A DNA stretch of 8,735 bases from an uncultured Nitrosomonadales bacterium (GCA_903934275.1 CAIZNF010000471.1:1-8735); one strand, 5' to 3'; shown: positions 1 to 6,658, counted from the stretch's first letter. Notes: generated by a model from the sequence alone, not told the origin. A program made the numbers and translations.

Positions 1-42
1 CACGAAATAATTGCTTGATGACGCAAAATGGAATCATATCTT

Positions 43-1740
43 CTAGAACAAGATATCATCTGAAGCCGCTTGTGTGCCGTTTGCCACCTTAGAAGGTTCA
101 CTCGGCGGCGCGATTTCATGCACGATAAATTTATCCACCAGATTACTCAAGTTGATCGCCGCTTCCGCGACTTTTTCAATTTCAGATGAAGTTCCTTTTG
201 AACTGAAAGCGGTCTGTTCGGAAACATAGCTGATATTGACAATGGTTTCATTGATTTTTGTGGCAATCAAACTCTGCTTTTCAGCCGAGTCGGCTATTTG
301 CGCATTCACCTCGTGTATTGTAGCGATGGCCTGGATAATATTTTCAAAAGACTCATTGGTCTTGTTGATTTGTATCACGCTGTCATCGGCTTTGTTACTC
401 CCTGTTTCCATGACAAGTGTCGCTTCTTTTACACCGGCATGAAGTGATTCAATTTTATTCTGGATTTCCTTGGTGGCTTCTTGAGTACGTTGTGCGAGTT
501 TGCGTACTTCGTCGGCAACAACCGCAAATCCCCGGCCTTGCTCACCGGCACGCGCAGCTTCAATGGCGGCGTTAAGGGCCAGCAAGTTTGTTTGGTTGGC
601 AATATCATTAATGATCTTCGTCACCACATAGATATCATCGCTTTCTTTTTGTAACGCATGAATTACTTCAGTCGCGGTCTTCACCTCTGCAGCCAGCGTA
701 TGGATCGTAACTATGGTTTGTGAAACAACACCTTTTGCGATGTTGGCTCGCTCCGTGATGCTCTCGGCCACGGATACGGCATTTTTAGATCCCGTAACTG
801 ATTCTTTCAAGGAATCCGCGATCTGCGTAACTGCTGCACTGGCCAGTGTCGTTTCCTCCTTTTGGTTTTTGACCCCTTCGCTCGTCATATTGGAAATCAT
901 GGACACCCGCTGCGCGGTAGCAGAAAGTTGGTTTGCTGCATATTTTATGTTGCTGATCAGATGCCCTAATTCATCGTTTATATGGATAGCTAATTTTGCA
1001 ATTTTGCCAATTTCATTGTCGCTTTGAGTTTGTATCTGTGCGGTAAAGTCGCCCTGGCTCAATTTTTCCATCAAGACATGCATCTCGCTTACCGAGCGAT
1101 TGATCCCGCGGATGATGGACAACCCAAATGCGCCACCTAATGCCGAAACGAGCAGGATCATAGCGATGGAACGTATGCGCATGGTATTGGAATTCTCAAT
1201 TGACTCATGGTGCAATTTTTCGGCATCGCGTTTTTCCATCTCAACTAACGCGTTCATCGCTTCATTAAGCGGAGCGTTCAGAGGGGCAATCTGCTCGAAT
1301 CGTATCCGCTTGATTTCTGCCGGGTTATTGGCACGCATTGCGGCCAAAGCCGGCTTGATACCCTCTTCGACAAAGCGCTCTCGCACCTCGATAAACTTTG
1401 CTGCCAATATCCTGTCTTCCTCGTCTGTCAACGAGGTCATGAAAAGTTCAAATTGTTTATCAATTATTAATTTGTTATCCGTGAGTTCCTGAATGTACTG
1501 TGCCATATTTTCAGGCTGCATGACCGCGTTGGCGATGGCAATCCGGTTTTTTAAATTAGCATCAACGATAGCGTTCAATTGAATAATGGGAGTTAGCTTG
1601 TTGTTATAAACCAGCTCCAGCGCGTCATTCGCTTTATTAGCCGCATACAGCCCCATCAATCCAGTCGCCACAAGTCCTGCCAGCAAAATGGCAAGTATGA
1701 TTTGCAGCCGTGTACTAATTTTCATATCGTTCAGCATCAT
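43..1740 (-). CDS. Methyl-accepting chemotaxis protein (transmembrane chemoreceptor)
   Basis: This is an inner-membrane chemoreceptor that would signal to the CheA/CheW array. Residue numbers count from the GTG at 1743. TM1 spans about residues 12-33. A mostly helical periplasmic region of about 155 residues (34-190) fits a four-helix-bundle ligand domain. TM2 is about 191-211, followed by HAMP (about 212-264) and a long coiled-coil signalling domain (about 265-540). The diagnostic hairpin tip lies at about 376-417, with [20 protein letters not shown] and [14 protein letters not shown]. The C-terminus ends DDILF and lacks a CheR-binding NWETF-type pentapeptide, so methylation would rely on untethered CheR. 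GTG (1743), ATG (1740) and ATG (1737) are consecutive possible starts. The AAGGGG Shine-Dalgarno (1745-1750) is 4 nt before ATG 1740 and 7 nt before ATG 1737, so either ATG is preferred to the GTG. No che genes are adjacent, so it is an orphan receptor with unknown ligand. The family is certain. Confidence 0.96.
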   Translation of the reverse strand: MMLNDMKISTRLQIILAILLAGLVATGLMGLYAANKANDALELVYNNKLTPIIQLNAIVDANLKNRIAIANAVMQPENMAQYIQELTDNKLIIDKQFELFMTSLTDEEDRILAAKFIEVRERFVEEGIKPALAAMRANNPAEIKRIRFEQIAPLNAPLNEAMNALVEMEKRDAEKLHHESIENSNTMRIRSIAMILLVSALGGAFGLSIIRGINRSVSEMHVLMEKLSQGDFTAQIQTQSDNEIGKIAKLAIHINDELGHLISNIKYAANQLSATAQRVSMISNMTSEGVKNQKEETTLASAAVTQIADSLKESVTGSKNAVSVAESITERANIAKGVVSQTIVTIHTLAAEVKTATEVIHALQKESDDIYVVTKIINDIANQTNLLALNAAIEAARAGEQGRGFAVVADEVRKLAQRTQEATKEIQNKIESLHAGVKEATLVMETGSNKADDSVIQINKTNESFENIIQAIATIHEVNAQIADSAEKQSLIATKINETIVNISYVSEQTAFSSKGTSSEIEKVAEAAINLSNLVDKFIVHEIAPPSEPSKVANGTQAASDDILF

Positions 1741-1911
1741 CACACCCCTTCAAGCGATACAATAGCTGAGAATTAAAATTGCAAAATTGGCGTTGAGCCA
1801 CGCATAAATTTAATGAATGTCCTGATAAATGCGGCTTGGTGAGTAACGCGACAAAGATATTCGGACGTATTTGCCCCGTGTTTCTTTTTGGGTTAGCTCA
1901 TTTTTATTGCT

Positions 1912-3003
1912 TCAGACGTTAAAACGGAAGTGCATTACATCGCCGTCTTGCACGATATATTCCTTGCCTTCTACGCGCATCTTGCCCGCTTCCTTTGCGC
2001 CGTGCTCGCCCTTGTATTTCACAAAATCATCGTAGGCAATCACTTCGGCGCGGATGAAGCCGCGCTCGAAATCATTGTGGATTACGGCGGCGGCTTTCGG
2101 CGCGGTGTCGCCCTTGTGGATGGTCCAGGCGCGCACTTCTTTCACCCCTGCGGTGAAATAGGTTTGCAGGCCGAGCAATTGATAACCGGTGCGGATCAGA
2201 CGATTCAGGCCGGGTTCGGCCATGCCCGCGTCGGCCAAGAATTCTTGCTTGTCCGCATCGGAAAGCTCGGCGATTTCCGCTTCCAGCGCCGCGCAAATCG
2301 GCACCACCGGCGCGCCCTCCTTGGCGGCGTATTCTTGCAGGCGTGCCAGCAGCGGGTTGTTGCTGAAGCCGCCTTCCGCGACATTGCCAACGTACATGGC
2401 GGGCTTGATGGTGAGCAGGCACAGTGGCTGGAGCAGAGTGCGTTGTTCGGTATCCAGCTTCATGGTGCGCGCCGGTTTGCCCTGATCGAGATGCGCTGAT
2501 ACCTGCTCTAGTAACACGCCCAATTTGGCGGCCTCTTTGTCGCCGGATCGAGATTGTTTACTGTTGCGCTGTTGCGCTTTTTCCACGGTGGCAAGATCGG
2601 CCAATGCGAGTTCGGTGTTGATGGTTTCGATGTCGGAAACCGGATCAACCTTGCCTGCCACGTGGATCACGTTATCGTCCTCGAAGCAGCGCACCACGTT
2701 GAGGATGCCGTCTGTCTCGCGGATGTTTGCGAGAAACTGGTTGCCCAGCCCTTCGCCCTTGCTCGCTCCCGCAACCAGCCCGGCAATGTCCACAAATTCG
2801 GTGATCGCATGCTGCATGCGCTGCGGCTTGACGATTTCCTCCAGCGCCGCCATGCGCGCGTCCGGCACCTCGACAATACCGACGTTCGGCTCGATGGTGC
2901 AGAACGGGTAATTTTCCGCCGCAATGCCCGCCTTGGTCAGCGCATTGAACAGCGTGGACTTACCCACGTTAGGTAGACCGACGATTCCGCATTTCAAACT
3001 CAT
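1912..3003 (-). CDS. ychF: Ribosome-associated GTPase/ATPase YchF (OLA1 family), intact copy
   Basis: This is a cytosolic Obg-related P-loop NTPase of 363 residues, the usual family length. In other bacteria YchF associates with ribosomes, prefers ATP and affects stress responses. The P-loop GLPNVGKST is at residues 9-17, the switch/G2 region around [13 protein letters not shown] is at 36-48, and the G3 motif DIAG is at 72-75. The base-recognition motif is NVAE (207-210) rather than NKxD, as expected for the YchF branch. A C-terminal TGS-type domain covers about 280-361. The start is supported by AAAGGA just upstream (about 3010-3015). In relatives this gene sits directly downstream of pth. 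Here a 3.4-kb island separates them, and the recognisable native upstream sequence is only about 20 nt before an inverted fragment of the same gene begins at 3024. Its promoter may therefore have been replaced. The family call is certain. Confidence 0.98.
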   Translation of the reverse strand: MSLKCGIVGLPNVGKSTLFNALTKAGIAAENYPFCTIEPNVGIVEVPDARMAALEEIVKPQRMQHAITEFVDIAGLVAGASKGEGLGNQFLANIRETDGILNVVRCFEDDNVIHVAGKVDPVSDIETINTELALADLATVEKAQQRNSKQSRSGDKEAAKLGVLLEQVSAHLDQGKPARTMKLDTEQRTLLQPLCLLTIKPAMYVGNVAEGGFSNNPLLARLQEYAAKEGAPVVPICAALEAEIAELSDADKQEFLADAGMAEPGLNRLIRTGYQLLGLQTYFTAGVKEVRAWTIHKGDTAPKAAAVIHNDFERGFIRAEVIAYDDFVKYKGEHGAKEAGKMRVEGKEYIVQDGDVMHFRFNV

Positions 3004-3023
3004 AAAAATCCTTTAATTATCAA

Positions 3024-3065
3024 TGTGCCATCGAGCCGAACGTCGGCATTGTCGAAGTGCCGGAT
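3024..3065 (+). pseudogene. Inverted ychF fragment (codons ~35-48), left boundary of the island
   Basis: Read on the plus strand, this 42-nt stretch encodes [14 protein letters not shown]. It matches residues 35-48 of the intact YchF at 37 of 42 bases. It points opposite to the neighbouring ychF, starting about 20 nt from that gene's start codon. It begins at the codon where the right-hand fragment (6384-6487) ends, so the two fragments reconstitute one ychF 5' end if the DNA between them is inverted. After P-D the similarity stops. It is a gene remnant, not a functional coding region. Confidence 0.85.
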
Positions 3066-3136
3066 GTGCTTGGAGTCGCTAGTCGATGGTGTGTGGTAGT
3101 TGGGACAAAAAAACAAAAGTGGAGCGTTTTCTCAAC

Positions 3137-3157
3137 GATTTTGTATTGGTTTTGTCT
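3137..3157 (+). repeat. 21-bp perfect direct repeat, left copy
   Basis: The sequence runs from GATTTTG to TTTTGTCT and recurs base for base, in the same orientation, at 6303-6323. The two copies enclose the protease and umuDC genes and lie 60-71 nt inside the two ychF fragments. A pair of short exact direct repeats around accessory genes resembles attachment-site cores or an old deletion/insertion footprint, but no recombinase gene is present to support a particular mechanism. Confidence 0.85.
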
Positions 3158-3365
3158 CGAAAGTGTGGCGATTATAACCCTCCCTGAAGCTCTACTCAAA
3201 AGGCTTTCTGCAACTGATGGCAGCATCCTGCGTGACAGGATTTTGTGCGAATTTTGTGTAAAGCGTGACATTCGCTTAATCCTGCCGCAACCCTGCATCG
3301 GCAAGATTAACCTACAGCCCCGCTATCCATACGCTGAAACGATTGTTAACATAGTTCCTATGGTT

Positions 3366-3381
3366 GGGGACAGTCACCCCC
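3366..3381. repeat. Short imperfect palindrome, GGGGACaGTCaCCCC
   Basis: GGGGAC and GTC-A-CCCC form a nearly perfect inverted repeat with a single unpaired A. Short GGGGAC/GTCCCC palindromes occur as dispersed intergenic repeats in many proteobacteria. Only one copy is visible here and no function can be assigned. Confidence 0.3.
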
Positions 3382-3560
3382 ATTCTTCCGCTCGTTATTT
3401 AAATTCGACCCTTCATCTGCCTGCCTTGCCGGTTGTCCTGAAGCCCTACCACTCGGCCATAAATGCTTTGCCCCTTGCGCTCCCAAGTTCCAATATGCAC
3501 CTGCACTACAGCAACACGTTCGGACTTTAGCCTGACCAACTTGGAGCAAGGGAGCATAAA

Positions 3561-4223
3561 ATGGAAAACACAATTTCACGCATTACTAAAAAACTGGGCG
3601 TAATAGCGGCGTATGCGCTTGCCTTGACACTCACCCCTACAGTTGCAGCTGCGGGTACGATATACACCTGCCAGACCCCTGATGGGAGGCTTCACAGGCT
3701 GGAGCAGCCCTGCGGAAAGTACAAGGAAGTAAGCAGGCAGGAGCCTAAAGTCGTTTCCGTGGCATGGCCTACCAGAACAGCACAAACGACTACACTAGCA
3801 AAAATAAAAGCTTTAAGCGATACAGAAAACGTTTTTGCGCTCGCCCATAGTGACCAGTCCAGAACTTACCGTGTGAAGGGGTTTATTGAAAAACTCCCCG
3901 TGAATTTTGTGGTGGATACAGGTGCTTCGTCTGTGGTTATCCCCGAAAAAATGGCAAAATGGGCTGGTATTGGGTGTATAAATCAAGTGCGCATAAATAC
4001 AGCCAACGGGATGGATACTGCCTGTAGTTCAATGATTAAAGACCTCCGCATCGGGGACATAGTGCTGCACGATGTTGAGGTAGTGATTGCGAAAAATCTA
4101 TCGGAAGTCCTGCTGGGTCAGTCTGCGCTCCGCAGCCTGCGGGTCGAACAGCATGGCGGGGTGCTTAAACTTTCCGCGCATACAAAGCATATCCTTGCCT
4201 CAGCACCTATGGAGCAGCCATGA
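3561..4223 (+). CDS. Exported retropepsin-like aspartic protease with N-terminal DUF4124-like segment
   Basis: The product is 220 residues. A signal peptide is evident: KK at 10-11, a hydrophobic core (about 13-28) and an A-A-A-G junction near 29-32, so the mature protein should be periplasmic. Residues 35-53 (YTCQTPDGRLHRLEQPCGK) resemble the start of DUF4124, with a cysteine pair C37/C51. A retropepsin-like fold follows: the strand RVKGFIEKLPVNFVVDTGAS carries the active-site Asp119-Thr-Gly-Ala-Ser, and LLGQSAL (184-190) matches the hydrophobic-hydrophobic-Gly element late in the domain. There is one D-T/S-G motif, so the enzyme would act as a homodimer. C139 and C155 might form a second disulfide. 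The start has a good Shine-Dalgarno (AAGGGAG, 3548-3554, 6 nt spacing). The stop overlaps the next small gene by ATGA, indicating translational coupling. The substrate is unknown. The family is well supported. Confidence 0.88.
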   Translation: MENTISRITKKLGVIAAYALALTLTPTVAAAGTIYTCQTPDGRLHRLEQPCGKYKEVSRQEPKVVSVAWPTRTAQTTTLAKIKALSDTENVFALAHSDQSRTYRVKGFIEKLPVNFVVDTGASSVVIPEKMAKWAGIGCINQVRINTANGMDTACSSMIKDLRIGDIVLHDVEVVIAKNLSEVLLGQSALRSLRVEQHGGVLKLSAHTKHILASAPMEQP

Positions 4224-4357
4224 CCACCACAATTATCGGTATCATCGTCCCAGCCGCAGCCATCGAGGTAGACAAGTTTACACAGTACAAGCACTATGGC
4301 TTGCCCCTGATTGCCCTCGCCGGGGTGCTGACCGTCCTCACCTCCCTTGTGCTATAG
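4220..4357 (+). CDS. Small hydrophobic membrane peptide coupled to the protease
   Basis: This is a 45-residue frame whose ATG overlaps the protease stop (ATGA at 4220-4223), the classic arrangement for translational coupling. The sequence begins MTTTIIGIIVPAAAIEV, continues with a short polar stretch containing DKFTQYKHYG, and ends in the hydrophobic segment LPLIALAGVLTVLTSLVL. It therefore has a hydrophobic N-terminal part and a clear C-terminal transmembrane helix. I do not recognise the family. The overlap and the hydrophobic character argue that it is real; its length leaves doubt. It might anchor, chaperone or be processed by the protease, but nothing in the sequence shows this. Confidence 0.55.
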   Translation: MTTTIIGIIVPAAAIEVDKFTQYKHYGLPLIALAGVLTVLTSLVL

Positions 4358-4415
4358 ATTTGTAAAACGTGACGTGGCATTTTGCCCTGCTCAGGTTATT
4401 TCCTGTTAGCCCCCG

Positions 4416-4437
4416 GACTTGCCCCGTGGTGCAAGTC
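4416..4437. other. Perfect 7-bp stem-loop upstream of umuD
   Basis: GACTTGC (4416-4422) and GCAAGTC (4431-4437) form a perfect inverted repeat with an 8-nt loop. No T tract follows on either strand, so it is not a standard terminator. An AT-rich TATATT (4440-4445) directly downstream could be a -10 element for umuDC. It could also be a protein-binding site; no family can be named. Confidence 0.35.
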
Positions 4438-4461
4438 AATATATTACTCGGCTGGAACAAG

Positions 4462-4477
4462 CTGTTCGGATTGACAA
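4462..4477 (+). promoter_or_regulatory. Candidate LexA (SOS) box before umuDC
   Basis: CTGT-N8-ACAA lies 1 nt upstream of the ATG at 4479. The proteobacterial LexA consensus is CTGT-N8-ACAG, so one of the eight conserved positions is off. Its position immediately before umuD-like sequence is what known SOS control of umuDC predicts. It would lie downstream of the possible TATATT -10 (4440-4445), which still allows roadblock repression. The spacer is not AT-rich, which weakens the call. Confidence 0.3.
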
Positions 4478-4478
4478 C

Positions 4479-4556
4479 ATGCCACTGTTCCCTACAATGC
4501 AGCCAACCCACCTGCTTCCCACAATGGGCTATCAGCCACCCCGTACCCCACAATGA
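4479..4556 (+). pseudogene. umuD: Out-of-frame N-terminal piece of umuD
   Basis: This 25-codon frame begins MPLFPTM and ends on the TGA that overlaps the ATG of the main umuD frame (ATGA at 4553-4556). The PLF recalls the PLF just before the cleavage site in E. coli UmuD (FPLFSDLVQCGF). The decanucleotides at 4490-4499, 4517-4526 and 4546-4555 share a CCYACAATG-like core and are spaced 27 and 29 nt apart. Removing the 56 nt between the first and third copies would give M-P-L-F-P-T-M-T-T-G-F-A-S-P in one frame, a plausible UmuD N-terminus. The simplest reading is that the insertion frameshifted the N-terminus. It could also serve as a coupled leader cistron. Confidence 0.5.
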
Positions 4557-4912
4557 CCACCGGATTTGCATCGCCAGCAGACGACTACCTTGAAGGCAGG
4601 CTGAGCCTTGACGCGCTGCTGATTCAGAATAAGGAGTCCACCTTTTTTGTCCGAGCCAAAGGCTACAGCATGAAAGATGCTGGTATCTTTGATGGCGATT
4701 TGCTGGTGGTGGACAAGTCCCTGACCCCGACCTCAGGTAATGTCATCATTGCCGTGGTCGATGGTGAATTGGCTGTGCGGCGGCTCATCAAGCAGGGCGG
4801 TCAGGTTTCCCTCCAGGCTGCAAACCCAGAATTTGCGGAGATACTGCTCAAGGACGAGCAGGAGCTGCAAGTGTGGGGGGTAGTGACCGCCACGATAAAG
4901 CGGTTCGTTTAA
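4553..4912 (+). CDS. umuD: UmuD-like protein in the processed (UmuD') form, catalytic Lys replaced by Arg
   Basis: This is the accessory subunit of DNA polymerase V (translesion synthesis), 119 residues long. It begins M-T-T-G-F-A-S-P-A-D-D-Y, so its Gly4 aligns with Gly25 of E. coli UmuD, the first residue after RecA-stimulated self-cleavage; residues corresponding to 1-24 are absent from this frame. The nucleophile is Ser39 (GYSMKDAGIFDGD). The ungapped distance of 37 residues from Ser60 to Lys97 in E. coli places Arg76 (GELAVRRL) at the general-base position. A Lys-to-Arg change there should abolish self-cleavage, consistent with a protein already in the cleaved form. Phage P1 HumD is a known natural UmuD'-like protein. 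No Shine-Dalgarno precedes the ATG, so expression may depend on reinitiation after the 4479-4556 frame. The stop is 10 nt before umuC. Family certain, start moderately sure. Confidence 0.88.
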   Translation: MTTGFASPADDYLEGRLSLDALLIQNKESTFFVRAKGYSMKDAGIFDGDLLVVDKSLTPTSGNVIIAVVDGELAVRRLIKQGGQVSLQAANPEFAEILLKDEQELQVWGVVTATIKRFV

Positions 4913-4922
4913 GGATTGCTCT

Positions 4923-6199
4923 ATGCCCGTGGCGCTCGTTGACTGTAACAACTTCTACGTCTCTTGCGAGCGGGTATTCAACCCGAAGCTGGAAGGCAAG
5001 CCTGTGGTCGTGTTGTCCAACAACGATGGCGTTGCCGTTGCCCGCTCCAGCGAAGCGAGGGAGTTGGGCATCAAAATGGCGGAGCCGTGGTTCAAGTTTG
5101 AAAAGCTGGCCAAAAAGCACGGCATTGTCGCCCTGTCCAGCAACTACACCTTATATGGCGATATGTCGGCGCGTGTGATGTCCATTCTGTCCACGTTCTC
5201 TCTCCCAGGCAGGAAATCTACTCGATTGACGAGTGCTTCCTCGATCTCAATGGCTTTGCTCCAGATTCATTGGTGGAGTACGGGCAGAAGATACGCCGGA
5301 CGACCAGGCAGAATGTCGGCATACCCGTCTGCGTCGGCATTGCGGATACAAAAACCCTCGCCAAGCTGGCGAACCACTGTGCGAAGAAAGGCTTTGCTGG
5401 TGCCGATGGTGTATGCGACTTTGGCCGTCTCAGTGAGGCCGAGCGCAGCAAGCTGTTTGCCGACATTCCGGTGGGCGACGTGTGGGGCGTTGGCCGGAAG
5501 ATTACCGAGAAGCTGCTCGCGCTGGGTATCCAGACAGTTGAAGACCTGCGAACTGCCAACCCTGAGCGTATTCGCAGTCAGTTCTCCATCATGCTGGGGC
5601 GCACTCAGCAAGAGCTCAACGGCGTGTTGTGCATCGAGCTGGACGAGGTCGGCTCGCCCAGACAGCAGATCATGGTGTCGCGCTCGTTTGGGGCGGCTGT
5701 GACGGCTCTGGAAGATATCGCCGAGTCGGTTGCTTACTTCGCCACCACTGCGGCAGCCAAACTCCGGCAAGACGGATCTGTTGCCGCCAGCGTGTGTGTT
5801 TATCTGCACACGAACGCATTCAAGGAAAACGAGCCGCAATACCAGCAGTCGAAGATAGTGCCGTTGAACCAGCCCAGCGACGACACGACCGTTCTGGTCA
5901 AAGCTGCACTGGCGGGACTGAAGCGGATTTACCGCAGCGGTTTTAGTTACAAGAAGACGGGTGTGATGCTGATGGGGCTGCAACCGAAAGGTTCAATCCA
6001 GCCGACCCTGTTTGACGAACCGGTCAATCAAGCAAAATCGGACAATCTGATGCACGTCATGGACGAAATTAACCGCAAAATGGGAAAAGGCAGCGTGGGG
6101 ATCGCCGCGTCGGGACTCGGTCATGGCTGGACAATGCGCCAAGAGAAGAAATCGCCGAATTACACGACCGACTGGAATGAATTGCCGGTGGTGGGTTGA
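4923..6199 (+). pseudogene. umuC: umuC (DNA polymerase V catalytic subunit), frameshifted by one extra TC
   Basis: This encodes a Y-family translesion polymerase, the partner of UmuD'. AAGGA (4911-4915) lies 7 nt before the ATG. The frame starts MPVALVDCNNFYVSCERVF, with metal ligand Asp7, and is authentic to about residue 93 (VMSILSTFS). It then shifts at TCTCTCTC (5197-5204). Deleting one TC restores SPRQEIYSIDECFLDL, with the catalytic Asp102-Glu103, and a continuous 424-residue protein (E. coli UmuC: 422). As written, the upstream frame ends at 5702 with about 93 authentic residues. The downstream frame has only a TTG start at 5270, after the SIDE motif, so neither half can polymerise. 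A clamp-binding-type motif QPTLF is at about 359-363 of the restored protein. Apart from the frameshift the sequence is clean, so the lesion is recent, switchable, or a sequencing/assembly error. Confidence 0.93.
5197..5204 (+). repeat. (TC)4 dinucleotide tract at the umuC frameshift
   Basis: Four TC units are followed by CC. Three units would keep umuC in frame and four break it immediately before the catalytic SIDE motif. The tract is short for a contingency locus, but it is the exact place where one repeat unit explains the lesion. Confidence 0.85.
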
Positions 6200-6218
6200 C
6201 ATAAACTTTATAAGTCAA
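6196..6218 (+). terminator. Weak AT-rich hairpin at the umuC stop
   Basis: TTGAC (6196-6200) and GTCAA (6214-6218) pair, and the interior ATAAA/TTTAT is also self-complementary. The hairpin overlaps the umuC stop codon. It is AT-rich and not followed by a clear T tract, so termination is only possible. Confidence 0.25.
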
Positions 6219-6302
6219 ACTTTCACCAATGAAAAGACATGTGTCGTCGTTTTATTTCGTCGGATGTATGATTCGCGGACACTCAGATGAGTGTGTTGCT
6301 CG

Positions 6303-6323
6303 GATTTTGTATTGGTTTTGTCT
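6303..6323 (+). repeat. 21-bp perfect direct repeat, right copy
   Basis: This is identical to 3137-3157 over all 21 bases and in the same orientation. It lies 104 nt after the umuC stop and 60 nt before the right-hand ychF fragment. The flanking bases outside the 21 nt do not align convincingly. A small 6-bp hairpin (ACACTC/GAGTGT, 6279-6294) sits just upstream. Confidence 0.85.
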
Positions 6324-6383
6324 TGCTGCTGTGTGAATTGATAAGGAACGGATTGATTTGAAATGCATATTCTGAATACCTCT

Positions 6384-6487
6384 CAGAGCGGGTAATTTTC
6401 CGCCGCAATGCCTGTCTTGGTAAGCGCGTTGAACAGGGTGGATTTGCCCACGTTAGATAGACCGACGATTCCGCATTTCAAACTCGT
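6384..6487 (-). pseudogene. ychF 5' fragment (codons 1-~35), right boundary of the island
   Basis: This is a 104-nt duplicate of the start of ychF in the native orientation and next to pth, its usual neighbour. Over the 101 nt aligned with 2900-3000 there are 9 differences (91% identity), and the start codon has become ACG. The translation keeps the P-loop (GLSNVGKST, with Pro11 to Ser). Most changes are synonymous, so the sequence evolved under constraint before it was broken. Similarity ends at the TG of codon 35, the codon where the inverted fragment at 3024 begins. It cannot be expressed as a functional protein. Confidence 0.93.
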
Positions 6488-6658
6488 GGTTATTACTTTT
6501 TTTAATAACCGCAACCTTAAACACCTTCCAACTCCCCTTGTCAGGGGGAGAGCCAAAACCCCTTCCCCAGGTAGAGCTACTAGCCATTCGACCGGGCTAT
6601 CAAAAAACGACAGCCAAGTCGCTGATTACGGCAAGGGGAGGCCGGGCGTGGTTTTGTT
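6488..6658. other. Intergenic DNA downstream of pth with small inverted repeats
   Basis: No gene is seen. GGTTATT/AATAACC (6488-6510) encloses a T-rich loop right at the end of the ychF fragment. CTCCCC/GGGGAG (about 6533-6551) forms a short GC-rich hairpin of the kind common in dispersed intergenic repeats. A possible pth terminator is listed separately. Confidence 0.4.
6602..6623 (-). terminator. Possible intrinsic terminator of the rplY-pth transcript
   Basis: Read on the minus strand, AGCGAC-TTGGCT-GTCGTT forms a short stem (including one G-U pair) running into six T residues. It lies about 36 nt downstream of the pth stop. The stem is short and the call is tentative. Confidence 0.35.

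Larger units (their letters stand above)
3066..3560. other. Stretch without a convincing gene at the left of the island
   Basis: Between the ychF fragment and the protease gene I see no recognisable gene. A 158-codon open frame runs through (+, 3057-3530, GTG start), but its product has no motif and it begins inside the ychF remnant and crosses the direct repeat. The stretch includes the left copy of the 21-bp repeat (3137-3157), a GC-rich imperfect palindrome (3366-3381), and AT-rich sequence that could hold a promoter for the protease. I cannot point to a specific -35/-10 pair. Confidence 0.5.
3024..6487. other. Putative inserted and partly inverted island between ychF and pth
   Basis: The interval is bounded by two complementary pieces of a second ychF 5' end (3024-3065 on + and 6384-6487 on -) and contains a perfect 21-bp direct repeat near each end. 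It holds the retropepsin-like protease, a small membrane peptide and umuDC, and it interrupts the conserved pth-ychF neighbourhood. No integrase, transposase or resolvase is visible, so the mode of entry is unknown. The repeats and the broken gene order are seen directly; calling it an island is inference. Confidence 0.6.

Noticed and set aside
1744..1911. Sigma-28 type promoter for the chemoreceptor gene
   Set aside because: A TAAA...GCCAATTT pair can be found on the minus strand, but the spacing is about two bases too long and the -10 is poor.
1930..2499. 189-residue plus-strand open frame inside ychF
   Set aside because: It is the antisense shadow of a GC-rich, strongly conserved ychF gene.
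3020..3304. 94-residue minus-strand open frame upstream of ychF
   Set aside because: Its C-terminal end is the antisense of the inverted ychF fragment and the rest has no recognisable feature.
3057..3530. 157-residue open frame on the plus strand
   Set aside because: It starts with GTG inside the ychF remnant, crosses the direct repeat, shows no motif or ribosome-binding site and reads like translated noncoding DNA.
3358..3579. 73-residue minus-strand open frame overlapping the protease start
   Set aside because: It lies antisense to the protease leader and has no ribosome site; the composition is that of a random frame.
5270..6199. Separate gene starting at TTG 5270
   Set aside because: It is the downstream part of umuC: family similarity continues upstream of 5270 to the TC tract, including the SIDE motif.
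3137..6323. Direct repeats as ends of a classical insertion sequence
   Set aside because: The repeats are direct rather than inverted, no transposase lies between them, and 21 bp is longer than a usual target-site duplication.
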